Below are positions 13,092 through 24,203 of a DNA stretch of 64,000 nucleotides, piece by piece (position 1 is the stretch's first letter; each line of letters starts with the position of its first letter). The stretch covers positions 2,728,001-2,792,000 of the forward strand of contig JAKULF010000009.1 of the NCBI GenBank assembly GCA_022661535.1. The letters run 5' to 3'. Source of the DNA: Eutypa lata (Eukaryota > Ascomycota > Sordariomycetes > Xylariales > Diatrypaceae). The notes beneath the pieces are model-generated. The model was not told the origin of the DNA, did no database searches, and saw nothing but the letters and a program-made list of their open reading frames with translations. Both the position numbers and the translations under genes were made by a program.

Positions 13092-13937
13092 CTAGGCCCC
13101 TTCCTGGCAGGCAATTGCTGCGAGAGCATCTAGCCCGCTACTAGTTCGCGCCGCCACTGGTCGACTGACGAGAGTCCCGTTGAGTCCGTGCATGTCCCAG
13201 GCGCTACCGGGAAATGAAGGCGAATGAGCGTCTGATCCGAATTGGTCGGCATCCCACATATGGACTTCTTGGGATGGCGGGCTAGCATGCGAAGATGTGG
13301 ACTTCGAGGATACCGACGCTCGTTTTGACGATGAGCTGAAGGAAGAAGACTTGGAAGACTTGGATGAACTGGAAGATCTCGATTTGTCTTTGAAGTGGGT
13401 CTCAAGATGCTGCTTCATATTGTCTGCTCGAGTGAACTTCTTATGACAGCCTTGGTAGGTACATTGGACAGCCTTCTCGGCAGTATGGATTTTGGAATGG
13501 CGCGAGGCATGGCCTGAAGTAGTGAAGGTCTTCTCGCAACCATGACTATCGCGATACCGACACGGATAGCGTTTGGACGCCCTTTCAGGGGCTGCAGCCG
13601 AATTGGCACTGTCATCCTCGTACGAAGCAGCACGGCTACTTTCGAAGTAGCCGGGTCTTTGAACTGCACCCTTTTCCGATACACAGTAGTCGTCGTAGAC
13701 TGGTCGCGGCGAGTAGTCGTACACACCCGGAGTCAAGGGGGATAGGGCGTCATAACTCGCGTTTGAGTCATACGAATCGGAGCGGAGGAGTGCCGGAGTA
13801 GGAGGTAAAGGCGATCGATCCGAGGCGGAGTGGAACTGGTTTGGCGTGCTGTAAGCAAAATGTTGCTGCCGAGCGTAGGGGTCGTCGTTTAGCAGAGAAA
13901 CCTGCCGACCCGTGGCATCTCTAGCTTGCATCATCAT
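13092..13937 (-). CDS. C2H2 zinc-finger transcription factor, FlbC-like
   Basis: Likely a nuclear DNA-binding regulator. One uninterrupted exon gives 281 aa from the ATG at 13937. The frame stays open upstream, but that part looks like leader sequence. The N-terminal half is Ser/Pro/Tyr/Asp-rich with proline-directed phosphorylation motifs. Two adjacent fingers occupy about residues 125-180. The first is CRYRDSHGC followed by a normal C-x12-H-x3-H, with an unusual C-x7-C spacing. The second is canonical (CTYQGC, then x12 and H-x3-H). A run of Ser and Lys follows (KSSKSSSFSSSSKR). The finger sequence, with TFTTSGHASRHSKIHTAEKAVQC and KKFTRADNMKQHLETH, is like that of FlbC, a regulator of conidiation in Aspergillus. 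That assignment rests on my memory of the family; the C2H2 call itself is secure. Confidence 0.85.
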   Translation of the reverse strand: MMMQARDATGRQVSLLNDDPYARQQHFAYSTPNQFHSASDRSPLPPTPALLRSDSYDSNASYDALSPLTPGVYDYSPRPVYDDYCVSEKGAVQRPGYFESSRAASYEDDSANSAAAPERASKRYPCRYRDSHGCEKTFTTSGHASRHSKIHTAEKAVQCTYQGCHKKFTRADNMKQHLETHFKDKSRSSSSSKSSKSSSFSSSSKRASVSSKSTSSHASPPSQEVHMWDADQFGSDAHSPSFPGSAWDMHGLNGTLVSRPVAARTSSGLDALAAIACQEGA

Positions 13938-16900
13938 GTTGGTGGGTGAAGGAAGATCCGGATGTGAAGGAAGATGGTTGTGCTGAAATCGCACTTCGAA
14001 GGATTCTTGAACACAGCACTTTTTTATTTTAAAAAAGTTATAACTATACGCTAGGCCTGTTTGTGAGCCGAGCTTTCGAGGATAGGAAGAGACCAATTCC
14101 TAAATTGCACTCATATACGCATGTGTATGTATATGGGGTAGACGGTAGAAGGCTGAAGTTCCTCCTGCAGCTGACTATTGGCGTCGAAGGGTCACTTAAT
14201 ATGGTGTACACTTCAAGATACAATAATCATGAAGGCAATGACACAGAAGAATATTCGTGAGCGAGGGACTTTGCGCGAAGGCAAGTAAAGCTACGAAATA
14301 AAGTTTCGGTTGGTAAGGTCCTAATTCACTTGCGCGGTCACCAATACGATTGTGACAGATAGAAGGGCCCGTGTGTTCCGAGAGTAGACAACTCACTCGC
14401 GGTCCTCGTGTAATGTGTAGGTAGGTAGTAGTATATGGGGGTGTACCTCTGTAACTGAATCCGAACGAAGGATTGGCGAAGTAAAAAGATATCTGTATCT
14501 AGGAACCGTGACCAGCTTTAGGGAGCAGGAGAGGGGGGAGTGGAATATATGAGAAGGGGTGTTAAAGGGTTTATGTGTGTTGCGCTGTGTTTCGAGGGCA
14601 GCGGACTAGAGCTAAAGAGAGCAGTAGCGATAACTATGGGAAAGGCATGAATCCCATCGATTCCAACTCCTCCACATCCATGCTCCATTAGGGCGGGCCT
14701 TTCTGGTGGAGTAAAAAAAGGCACATCCCACAAGGGCGAGCGAGCCAGGACAGGGGTCCATCAGTAGATGGGGTACTATACATGCTGAGGTACATCATGT
14801 AGGTGAAAGCACATGCACGGCCCGCCAAAACTACCTGGCTGAGTACATACATGTAGGAACATCATATTCTGACAACCTCCTTGAAGAACATTGAACGATA
14901 GCAGGGGTTGTTGGTATTGGTACGGTCAGTAACTGGTACGTGAAGCGGGTAGTGCGGACAGCACCGGCGGGGCAAGCTTTAACGTTGAAGCTCTTCCCAA
15001 GTCCGCAAGTCAAGCCGCGACCTGCATGTATTTTAGATGTATCTTACCTCCGAATTCTCCATTAACTTTCTTTTGCTGAATAGCAAGTTCATCGACATGC
15101 GCCTATTCAGTTCATGTATGATATACATCGTCACAGGTGAGACGAGTATATGCCTTTGAAGGATACCTGTTCGATATTTACCTTACGCCTTATAAAACAA
15201 GTAGATAAGTGTTCTTACATAAAGAAGAGGCTTGATATAAAATATAAAAGCACCGTGCGGTCCACTGTCCAAGATGCTTCAGTTTGTGGCATCGTATTGT
15301 ATGTTTCTAACGTCAACCCGTGTACATAAGAAAACGGAGGGCCAGAAATGTCAGGTAGGTACTCAGTACAACATCCGTAAGAATACTTGACTGATCCCAC
15401 CCTAGTAAGTCGCCTATCTCACATCTGTTCACCATGCTCAGGATTCGGTAGCGCAGATCTGTGATCAGCAGGCACGAGGAATTCAACTGGAAGCTCGGGT
15501 CTTACAGATACATCTCGGCCTGCAGGCGTGCTGTCAGGCTGCTGGCTGCTTGGTGATGAACGATGTTGCCAAGACCATTCCCGACATACATATATCGTTA
15601 ATAAATCGGCAAGTGAGCTGGTGAGGCTGTGAGGCTGCACTTGTCGGATTATGTATAGGAGTGTCTGTGGCGACCTGCTCAAGTTCCTCCTATAATATTT
15701 GTACTTACATATGGTATTCGTCTGAAAAGACATGCTGTGTTCGCATATTACGTAGTCAGGACGCTGAAGGTTAATTATCTATGATTACCAGATGACGTGA
15801 GTGAGAACCCCCCAAGCGTAATATGTATATTAAGAATCAAGGCGATCGGCTATGTATTAATCATGTAGGGGTTGTATAACAACTCATCCGGAAATGCTGC
15901 GGTATTTGCGTATTTTTGTTCAATATCACTATGTACATAACTACATAGACACTTATACACGTTGATAGTAAATCAAATGATATTTGATTGTCAGAGTCAT
16001 ATATTCGGTAATGAGGTTATCGTGACATTTTCACTCAACTGGGTTCGTTTCAAACATAACTTAGCGCGTATACTTGGTAAAAGAAACAGTTTCCTATGCA
16101 TTAGGCTCTTATGTATAATCTGTTTATGCAGGCATCCTTAAAATTCCTACATATATACTTCCTTTTAAATGCTGTAGAATTTTAGAAACTTCCGTTCAAG
16201 ATATTCGGGCTGCATCCCGAAGAGACGTCAGCGCACAGTCTAGCACACGGTATGCAAGCGGGCGGGTAGTCTAGGAACTGTTGCACCACCTGCAAGCCCT
16301 ACCACCATTTTTGTATACGAATTATATTGGTAGGTACAATCCATGTACTTAAGGAGACTTGGTAGTTGGGGCATGGCATTCTTTGCATTTCAATGCCGCT
16401 TTCTCAGAATCCGATAGTCCCCCTCTCTGCCACACAAAGTACACGCAATAGCAACCTCCCCCATCTCGATCTCCGACTATCATTACCTTTTACATAAACA
16501 GCCCCCGCCTGGCGGTAACGTCCCTTAGTTCAAACGACCGGGGCACATCCAGGCCTAACTAGCATCACTGCTTTTGTTTCGCCGTGGATTTATATTGCGC
16601 ACCCTTTTATCTTATTAGACAGTTTACATAAACTGAGCATCCGGCAATACCGCCACGAATTTTCTAGTCACACAAATCCACAATTATACCCCCCCGGATT
16701 GCTCGGATCCTCACCAGCTTCAGTCAGTATTATGCACCGGGGACCTTGTAAAGGAGTTTAATCTGATAATGTATCGTCGATTCACAAGACTGCTTGCATA
16801 GGCCGTAACAAATCACCTATAAGCAAAAGAAGCGGTTCACGATAAAGAGTATAGTTCTTGTCCCGCCGGAGCATATGTCGCGGACGTAGCCAGCTGATGT

Positions 16901-17052
16901 CTAATTGTGATGTCATTATGGTGAAATTTGAAAGCGGATATTGTCGACCTACATCTTTACATATACATACATGTATGTATAACTATAGCTACACATACAT
17001 GCTGAAACCTCGGGAATCCTACACTCTTGTCACGGAGCAAAAACCGCGGAGC

Positions 17053-17079
17053 AAAACCCGCGACGGGTTTTTTTGTCGC
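17053..17079. repeat. Hairpin followed by T run
   Basis: AAAACCCG (17053-17060) pairs with CGGGTTTT (17064-17071) across a three-base loop and is followed by more T residues. GCGAC (17060-17064) can alternatively pair with GTCGC (17075-17079). It looks like a bacterial-type terminator but sits in gene-poor nuclear DNA, so I assign no function. Confidence 0.5.
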
Positions 17080-19197
17080 GATGGAGAACGAATTAACAAG
17101 CTGACAAGCTGACAAGAACCCTGCATTTGCTGCCAGGGCAGGCTTGTTAGTCGGGACGGGGTGTCTGAGTGAAAAGGATGGGGAAAATCTTTAGTTATCT
17201 ATCAAGTTCGCTGCCAGTGAGAAAGGGTTTTGATGAGCCAAGGACAAACAAGACAGATCGAGATTTTAGCAATAGATCGAGTGTTGACAGGGCTGCTAGG
17301 GACCAAGTCTCCGCCCAACGGGTCCTATCGTGTGGAGTGGCATGGATCAGCTTGTGCCACAATTCACTTCTTGGTCTTCTATCAGCCCCACACACTACAT
17401 ACGTACACACACACTTTGACACAGGGCATCGACAGCTTCAATCCTCTCAAGCCGGAGTGCTGTACCTTGAAATTCTTCTCCTGTACCAACCTATGTACAT
17501 GTTCGCTTGGCGGTGCCATGTTCAGATGCGTGATAGTGGGGTAATCTCCAAGGTAAGGGTCCTGACAACATTAGTGCTAGCCTGCTACGTAAGCTGTTCC
17601 CCGTATCGTACTGCGGGCTTCATGAGGTTTCCTCCGCGTTCCGACTTTTCAAAAGGCCCCCAAAGATGAAGAAAGCCCGTGGCCCAGAGCCCTCGAGAGC
17701 CCTAACTAGAGTTTCCAGAACACGAGATGGCCCTCTTTAACTAGGTGCTTAGTGTCAGGGGAAATCGCGGGATATTTCGAAGTGATTGGTGAAACGGCAT
17801 ATCAAGATACTGCAAATGACTCTGTGTTGTTCAAAACGTTGTCCAGTTGTGCCACCCTTTACCAATAGGTATGTATAAGTGTATAATTGTACTCGGTGTG
17901 CTATTTAACAAGCCCTCAATAATAAAACAGATAATTGCTCCGTACTTCGACTTATTAGACCCTTTTCCTATGTACACCTAGAAATACCGGCCGAGCATTA
18001 GTATCAACCATGTACTAATAATGTAAGGGTCTTAAGGGTCTCCCGTTTTTTTTCGAGGGGCCGCTCCTTCCAGGGTTTTTTTTTTCATCAGCCACGTTTA
18101 GCTGTTTTCCCCTCAGGGTCCTTATGACGATATGATTTCGTGAACCCCTCTTATTACAGTCAGCAATAACGGGACTGCGAGGCTCTTGAATCACATTATA
18201 CTGCCCTTATATCCTGCCATCAAAGGTTTGTTACGGAACTAAGGAAAGGAAAGAGGAAATAAGTCATAGGATAAGGAGAGAAGAATTTTCTTTTCTCAAA
18301 GTGCCTAGAAAGAAACATCGTTGGGCGTTGCGGGACTTTGGACTGGAGTTATGCTTGTTGTTGTGTCAATAATGAGTGGTAGCTTTGGGTAGGCAGGCAG
18401 GCAGGCAGACAGGGAGAGGGGATCGAGAGATACACGGGCAATCGTCGATCTTTTTCGATCATCAACACACACTCGCATGGTCTAACGTGTATCCACCTAA
18501 CTACTCCTTTAGCTGTGCGGGTACCCCGTCAGGCTCACTGGCTCAGTGAGTAAAACCCACAGTCCTACCGGTGCCGCAGGGTCTTCTTCCAGGTAATTAC
18601 ATGTTTCTCTGCCAATCTAAATTTATCCTTTCCAACATTGAAAGTTCGATGTCTTTTATAGCCAAGGTACAATACCTACCCGCCCAGCTATGTACTACTC
18701 CACCAGTTCCACCTTATACCCAGGCACCTGAACGATGATCGGGTTTCCCAAGAAGTGATCGGAAGAAGACTGAGTGAATTATGTACTCTGTCAGTCAGTC
18801 AGTCTACTTTTATTTACTATGTACAAAACAATTCTAGATATTGACATCCCGTCACTCTTGTCTCTTTTTCTACATTAATTAACAAGTATAAAAGACACAT
18901 TTAACACCCGTAATCCACCTACATATGTAGGTATCGATTAATATGCAGATTTTTAGGCGTGGATGTAACGTACATTCGTATGTCGGACATTGATCGCACA
19001 TGAAACATACGAAACATACGAAGCATACTTATGTAAGTAGGTAAGTACTAGGTAGGTAGTGGTAGTTAATAGCCTTATAATGAGCTCCCCTAACCCGCTT
19101 CTTGCTTGGTTCAGGGGGAACACATCGGGTCAAATTATATAGTTTCGACCTAAGTAGGCGGCAGGTAACTACCTACCTGGGCCTGCTGCATACTTTA

Positions 19198-19323
19198 AGG
19201 CACCAAGCGGTGGACAAAAAAATTGATACACTTCGTGCACTGTGCTACAGCCAAATTTGCTTATATTTGGACAGTGCGGATTAAGGTAGTGTGTCAATTA
19301 TTTTGTCCACAGCTTGGGCACCT
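19198..19323. mobile_element. MITE-like palindromic element, 126 bp
   Basis: The left arm 19198-19232 and the right arm 19288-19323 are imperfect inverted repeats of about 33 bp, sharing the core GTGGACAAAA...AATTGA.ACACT. Inside them lie further inverted pairs: GCACTGT against ACAGTGC, and CCAAAT against ATTTGG. The whole unit can thus fold into one long hairpin. There is no coding capacity. Size and structure fit a miniature inverted-repeat element, perhaps of a Tc1/mariner or pogo-type family. No clean target duplication was found and there is no second copy in the window. Confidence 0.6.
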
Positions 19324-21298
19324 ACCTAAGCTATTTACATCAATGAGCAGCTGAGTGAAAACCTACCTACATACTTCGTAAATACAAATATAATATGAAG
19401 CCGAACGGTCTTATGACATCAGCTTTCAGCGGGGAGCTCCCGAGGTCCTCCGCTTCTCTTGGACAGGTCCACGGGTGGGGTGTTTGTTTCCCTCGGAGGA
19501 TTAGACCCAGGCACCCGAATACCCGACATCTTTGATCGACGGACTCGGCTTCTTGCGAGCTCGCGTCTCGGCCGGGGCTTCCGTTCATTCCTAGCACACT
19601 CGCAAAACTTGATACAGTTCAATGGTTCCCGGTTCTTCAAATGACGGCTCCGGAGCTATGTAGAAAGAAATATAAGGCGAGCTACATATCTCGTCATCTC
19701 TCAGTCTATAGCCTTTCTATATTCTACTTATTTCACACGTGTGAATAACACACGACCTCACTCATAGAAGGCTACCCTTAGCACCCATCTGACTACGTAT
19801 GTCTGCTTTGTGGAGCTGCTAGCCCCTACAACCCTATGAAACAAGGATGCTCGTACGCTCTCAAGGTGGCATGCTGGCATAGTGAGCATTTTGACGACTG
19901 CTTTGGCTCTCTTTTCCCTCCGTTGACTCCAAGGCCCTAAAAGCATGCAATACTACTTACTGTAGGTTGAAATACATACAGTGTATCAATCAATGGTTTT
20001 GGTTTACACATCCTCTGCCGGTTGGACTAATTTTAACTTTCAAGCCAATCCGAACTTCCCTTATCTTAGAAGGTTCAGCTCGACCCCGTTACCCAGTCTA
20101 GCAAGGCTAGCCGGCGCATCCCCGTGATGTGATAGCTGGTTAGGGGTCGCTCGGTCGGTAGTAAGGGTCACCTTCCTAGGCCGAACTTGCCGGTATGTCA
20201 CCACCACTAGTTAACTAACAAGAAAGGAAGAGGAAAAAAAGACTGATAATGAATGCCCAGGGACCTAGAGCTGGCAACCCTGCTGGCGCTGCTAGTAATA
20301 ATCCAAGAACCCTGCGATGTCTAGACCCATCTACTTTTAAGCAAAGAGACCAGTCCCTAACCCCGCATTGAGTGAAGGAAACCATACGATTTCACCCCTC
20401 CCTTTGAAAATCAAACGATATTAGGGCATAGTCCGACATCCAGACTAACTCTTAACTACCTAGCTGGTTAGTTAGTTATCACACGTAAAGGTGTAGTATG
20501 TATGTACGAGTAAAGACGATGGTACTCTTCCTGTAAAAATTCGATACCAAGGTATGTATGTGTGATACGAACCAGCCGATATCCTATTGAATGGCACGAT
20601 TGCGCGTCCTATCCTTGACTACCACTGATCCTACATAACTCTAGCGTAAGTGATTGATGTATGCAACTGCTGCAGGTTCCCTTGAGCCGCGTAGTCAACT
20701 GGATGCTTCTCTGCTGCAGTTGTCCCTTATAAAGAAATTGTCTGGCTGTGCATGAATGGCACCTCAAGTTGCTTGCCAGGAACCATACATATGTACGAAA
20801 GCCAGCCTGCAACATCACATGCCGGGCAGGACTACAAAATAGATACCTCTCGTGTTCGACCTTAGAAATGACCAGAAGATATCGTATACCTACTCTCACA
20901 ACCGCGAACATTCCAAGGATGAGTGCCAATTTTCAAATTCTCGCAGGTCACATTGCCGATTGACATAGACACGCCGACGCATCCGTTCAAAATTAGTGTA
21001 AACCTTAATATAGGACCAAACGAACTACCGCAACCGCTACCTAGGTCAGAACCGGATCGGCGAAGCTATCATCTCTGTTCCTCAGATGACAAAAGGCCCT
21101 TGCTGCGAAAGCCTTTGCCGAGACCAATTATCTCAGCCCCTTAGACCCGATGCCCATTCAGACGCCTTTCTTATCCTGCATCAACTCGGCGAAAAGAGCC
21201 CTTTTCCTGCCCCCGAAAAAACACCTAAGATTATACACGGCCTGCTCAGAAGCTCTACCTTGAAAAATAAAAAGACGAGTCTAGGCTCTGGGCTGCGT

Positions 21299-23489
21299 CT
21301 ACTTAGCGGGAGGTGGTCCCATCTTGCCAGCGCCGGTGTCAACCTTCTTGTTGGGGGGTAATTCGGGAACCTTAAATCCACCGGTACTGCCGCTACTTGT
21401 ACCTCCAACTCTTGTGAACGTGCCTCCTTGGAACCAGCGGTCCTCCTCTGCTTTCCTCTTGCGACTGAGCTCCGCCTGCATCTTGGGGTCTACTAGTTCG
21501 AGACCCTGAACAGGTGTGAAGGCTAGTGAGGACGCCGTTCCGGCCCCACCTCCAATGCTTGAACCGACTCCGGATGTCCGCAGACCCTTTCCGCGGAGGT
21601 CGATATTGCCACCTGATTGGCCCAGACTACGCATCGAGGACGCGGAGCCGCTAATGGAGGTTGCCCCGCCCCAACCCTTATGCTTTTGACTTAGCTTAGC
21701 TCGTGTTCTGTTATCAATCTGCAGACTTCGGATGCGACCGTCGCCCGATTGTCCTATCATTCCCAACCCCGATGTAGAGTCGCCTGTACCGTAGCCCGTC
21801 TCCTTCTCTTCCTTGCCGAAAGCCATGCGGTTCTGTGCCTTCCGTAGCTCCGTCACGGCGGTAGCTTCCTTGGCCTTCCGCGCTCGCCGACCGCCCCGCT
21901 TTCTTGAAGGTTTGTCGTCTGGGGCTGGTAACGCTCGCTGACCTTTGTTCGGCGGAGGTTCGGTCATTTTGTCTAGTCGTTCAAGACACTGAACTCTGAG
22001 CTCTTCACCATATGAACCATCAGGATTTGTGTGGCCCGTATCAGCTCTTGCGGCCAGGACAAGCTTCGCCGCAACTGCTTTCATAGCCTTCTTTTTTAAG
22101 TCGCTTGGAATGCCGCGTATAATAGGGGAGTGATACAGGTATCCCTGCTGTCTAACTGTTACGTTCGTGGCAAAGGCCGAATTTTGCCTTTTGGAGCCCC
22201 ACGCAGCAAGATTGCATGCTGGCGTCCTGGACAAATTTGTCAAACCACCGGCAGTGTTGATGAGCTGGGCTGCAGTCAAGGAACCAACTATAATTGTCAA
22301 GTTGGGAGCAAAGATGTTCATCCTAGACTGGACATATTCTGTGAGAGTCTTCTTGGCCTTATCTATGGCAATTATCATGTGACAGGCGCGAAGTATGCGG
22401 TCCAGTTCGTCTTTGCTTAACTCGTGCCCCTTTGTAGTCGTTGCCTCAACAGTAACCACCATTAGAGAAGGACCATCGAGGACCGATTTGAGGGACTCTC
22501 CTAATGGGTTCTCGGTGGAGGACTGAAGGGCCTTGATAGTATCCGAGTCCATTGGACCATTACTAAATTGAGTTAATAGATATACAACAATGAAAAGGCG
22601 CGGCGCAAGAACTTACCCGATGATAGCAACAACCTTAGCATATTCAATTGGGTTCTGAATGAGCACTACAACAATTAAAGTTAGTCCTGCTTCTCATATT
22701 CGTTCAGAGGCGGGTGAAAGATAAGCACATCGCATAGAAATTCATACTTTCGAGTTCAGGAAATCGTGCTGAGTAGTGATCCCTGTGTTAGAGAGACAAG
22801 TCAGTAATTAATGCTCTCTTCCGAATCGTTCTAAGATATGACGCATACCTTATAAACTTATGTATGATCATAACCTCTCCATCTATCTGAGTAGAGAGGG
22901 TGTTGGACTCGGTCAGGATTTTATATTCTGGGTTGTCCTCGATGTTGCCGATATTGACCGTCTGAAGGTTGAGAGGTTGTGACTGATAGCGTGCGATATC
23001 CTGTAAGGCCGAAACCGACGGGTCAGGTCTATTGCTCAGTGCCGGAGATGTAAATACTTGTCTTCACGAGATGGCGAGTAGAAACGACGGGGAGGGTTGA
23101 ATCGAGGTAAGGAACGGGTAGGACAATAGGGTGAGACTAACCTTGAGAAGAGGCTCTAACCTATCCATGAGGCGGGTGACCTTGCGAATATCCTTGACAG
23201 AGCCTAGCTGCATCTTTTCGACCTGGGCTTTGGCAGCCTCTTCATCTTGTATAGTGTCGAGAGTAGCAGGGACGCCAGTACCGCCCATCTCTTCATCTTC
23301 TTGTTCAGGCTCGTCCTCTTCATCGCCATCTAATACCATGTCGGCATCGGGGTTGTTGTGATGTTGATGACGAAGAACAAAGCCATCGGATTCGGGTCCT
23401 CCGTCGACCTCCGTATCAAGCTGTTCCTCGCCATTTTCGGAACCTGAATCCTCGAAGTCTTGCAGAAGTTCATCTGCAAGAGTAGACAT
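21299..23489 (-). CDS. prp31: U4/U6 snRNP protein Prp31
   Basis: Core protein of the U4/U6-U5 tri-snRNP. It binds the 15.5K/Snu13-U4 snRNA complex and is needed for tri-snRNP assembly. The exons in transcription order are 23489-23142, 23000-22849, 22782-22748, 22665-22617 and 22562-21299, all in phase, giving 615 aa. The N-terminus is strongly acidic. It is followed by NOSIC-type sequence (NIGNIEDNPEYKILTESNTLSTQIDGEV) and the Nop domain (about residues 205-320), with IIVGSLTAAQLINTAGGLTNLSRTPACNLAAWGSKRQ and GYLYHSPIIRGIP. A basic patch (KPSRKRGGRRARKAKEA) and the Prp31 C-terminal region with MAFGKEEKE complete it. The introns are 141, 66, 82 and 54 bp, the last with a GTAAGT donor and CTCAATTTAG end. 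It shares its upstream region with clf1. Confidence 0.95.
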
Positions 23490-24203
23490 GGTTTCGTGAT
23501 TTCGCGCAGGGTATCGAGTAGAAGGAAGATGTCTATAGCTTTAGCTGAAGTAGAATGCGCGACTCGGTAGTCGACTAGATCGGCTGTCGCTGTCGCCACG
23601 CTTATTGCAATAGCAATCGCGGTCGTTGGCTACTTCGTATCTATTTCGAATTCTCAATCCCCCGATAGTCGAGAGTGAACGAGTGCAGAGAAGTAGAAGA
23701 TGGTGCGATTTGCGAGTCGCTATGATACTCGAAGGCGTAATAGAGTAAAAGTTGCAATATGAAGTTCAGTTCTTACATAAACAATCTCAAGGCATTTGAA
23801 GTCTAGAAGTCCAGACTCCATATTTTCCCTTCTGCCTGCACTTTGCGCTAGGTACCCTATAAGGCAGGGGTAGCTTAGTTGGACATTAGAGCTTAAAGAC
23901 TGAATGCGCTCCACTAATATAGTATAATCAGCCACTTAGAGGCTAGATATGCGTAGGCTGATGTTTCCAGCCACTATCTTATCAACTTCTTTTGAGGCGT
24001 CTCAAAGCAAATAAAGACTAAGTATATCTAATCAACAACACCATCGCGGCATCGACAACGTCGATAGCTTCTCTGTGATCGTTCGAGAGGCATAACGACC
24101 TAACCCACTCGACTTAAATCCTTCGCGTTTTTGCCCGCTTCTACGCCCACGCGTCCATTCATCATATCCTCTGTAGGCTATTCATCAACCTCTACCATCC
24201 AAG
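23490..24203. promoter_or_regulatory. Bidirectional promoter between prp31 and clf1
   Basis: 714 bp separate the start codons of two divergent spliceosome genes, so both promoters must lie here. There are pyrimidine-rich and tcg-rich stretches on both sides and no clear TATA box. No other gene was seen. Confidence 0.6.

Larger units (their letters stand above)
13938..21298. other. 7.4-kb gene-poor block
   Basis: No convincing gene was found on either strand over 7.4 kb. The longest frames (for example near 17178-17669 and on the minus strand at 15419-15733) lack recognisable motifs. The second ends in a stretch with coding-like codons but no splice context I could confirm. The block contains a MITE-like palindrome (19198-19323), a hairpin at 17053-17071, short GCAG runs (18397-18410) and many tacctac/gtaggta repeats. 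It may hold fast-evolving genes or non-coding transcripts that cannot be seen here. Confidence 0.5.

Noticed and set aside
15419..15733. Minus-strand frame ending PELPVEFLVPADHRSALPNPEHGEQM
   Set aside because: The last 50 codons look coding-like, but no splice sites, start context or homologous family could be supported.
17178..17669. Plus-strand frame of about 160 codons
   Set aside because: Contains simple-repeat-derived sequence, no domain and no codon bias like nearby genes; probably chance.
23869..23920. tRNA-like A box (TAGCTTAGTTGG) on the plus strand
   Set aside because: No B box (GGTTCRANNCC) follows and no cloverleaf pairing can be drawn; it lies in the promoter region of prp31/clf1.
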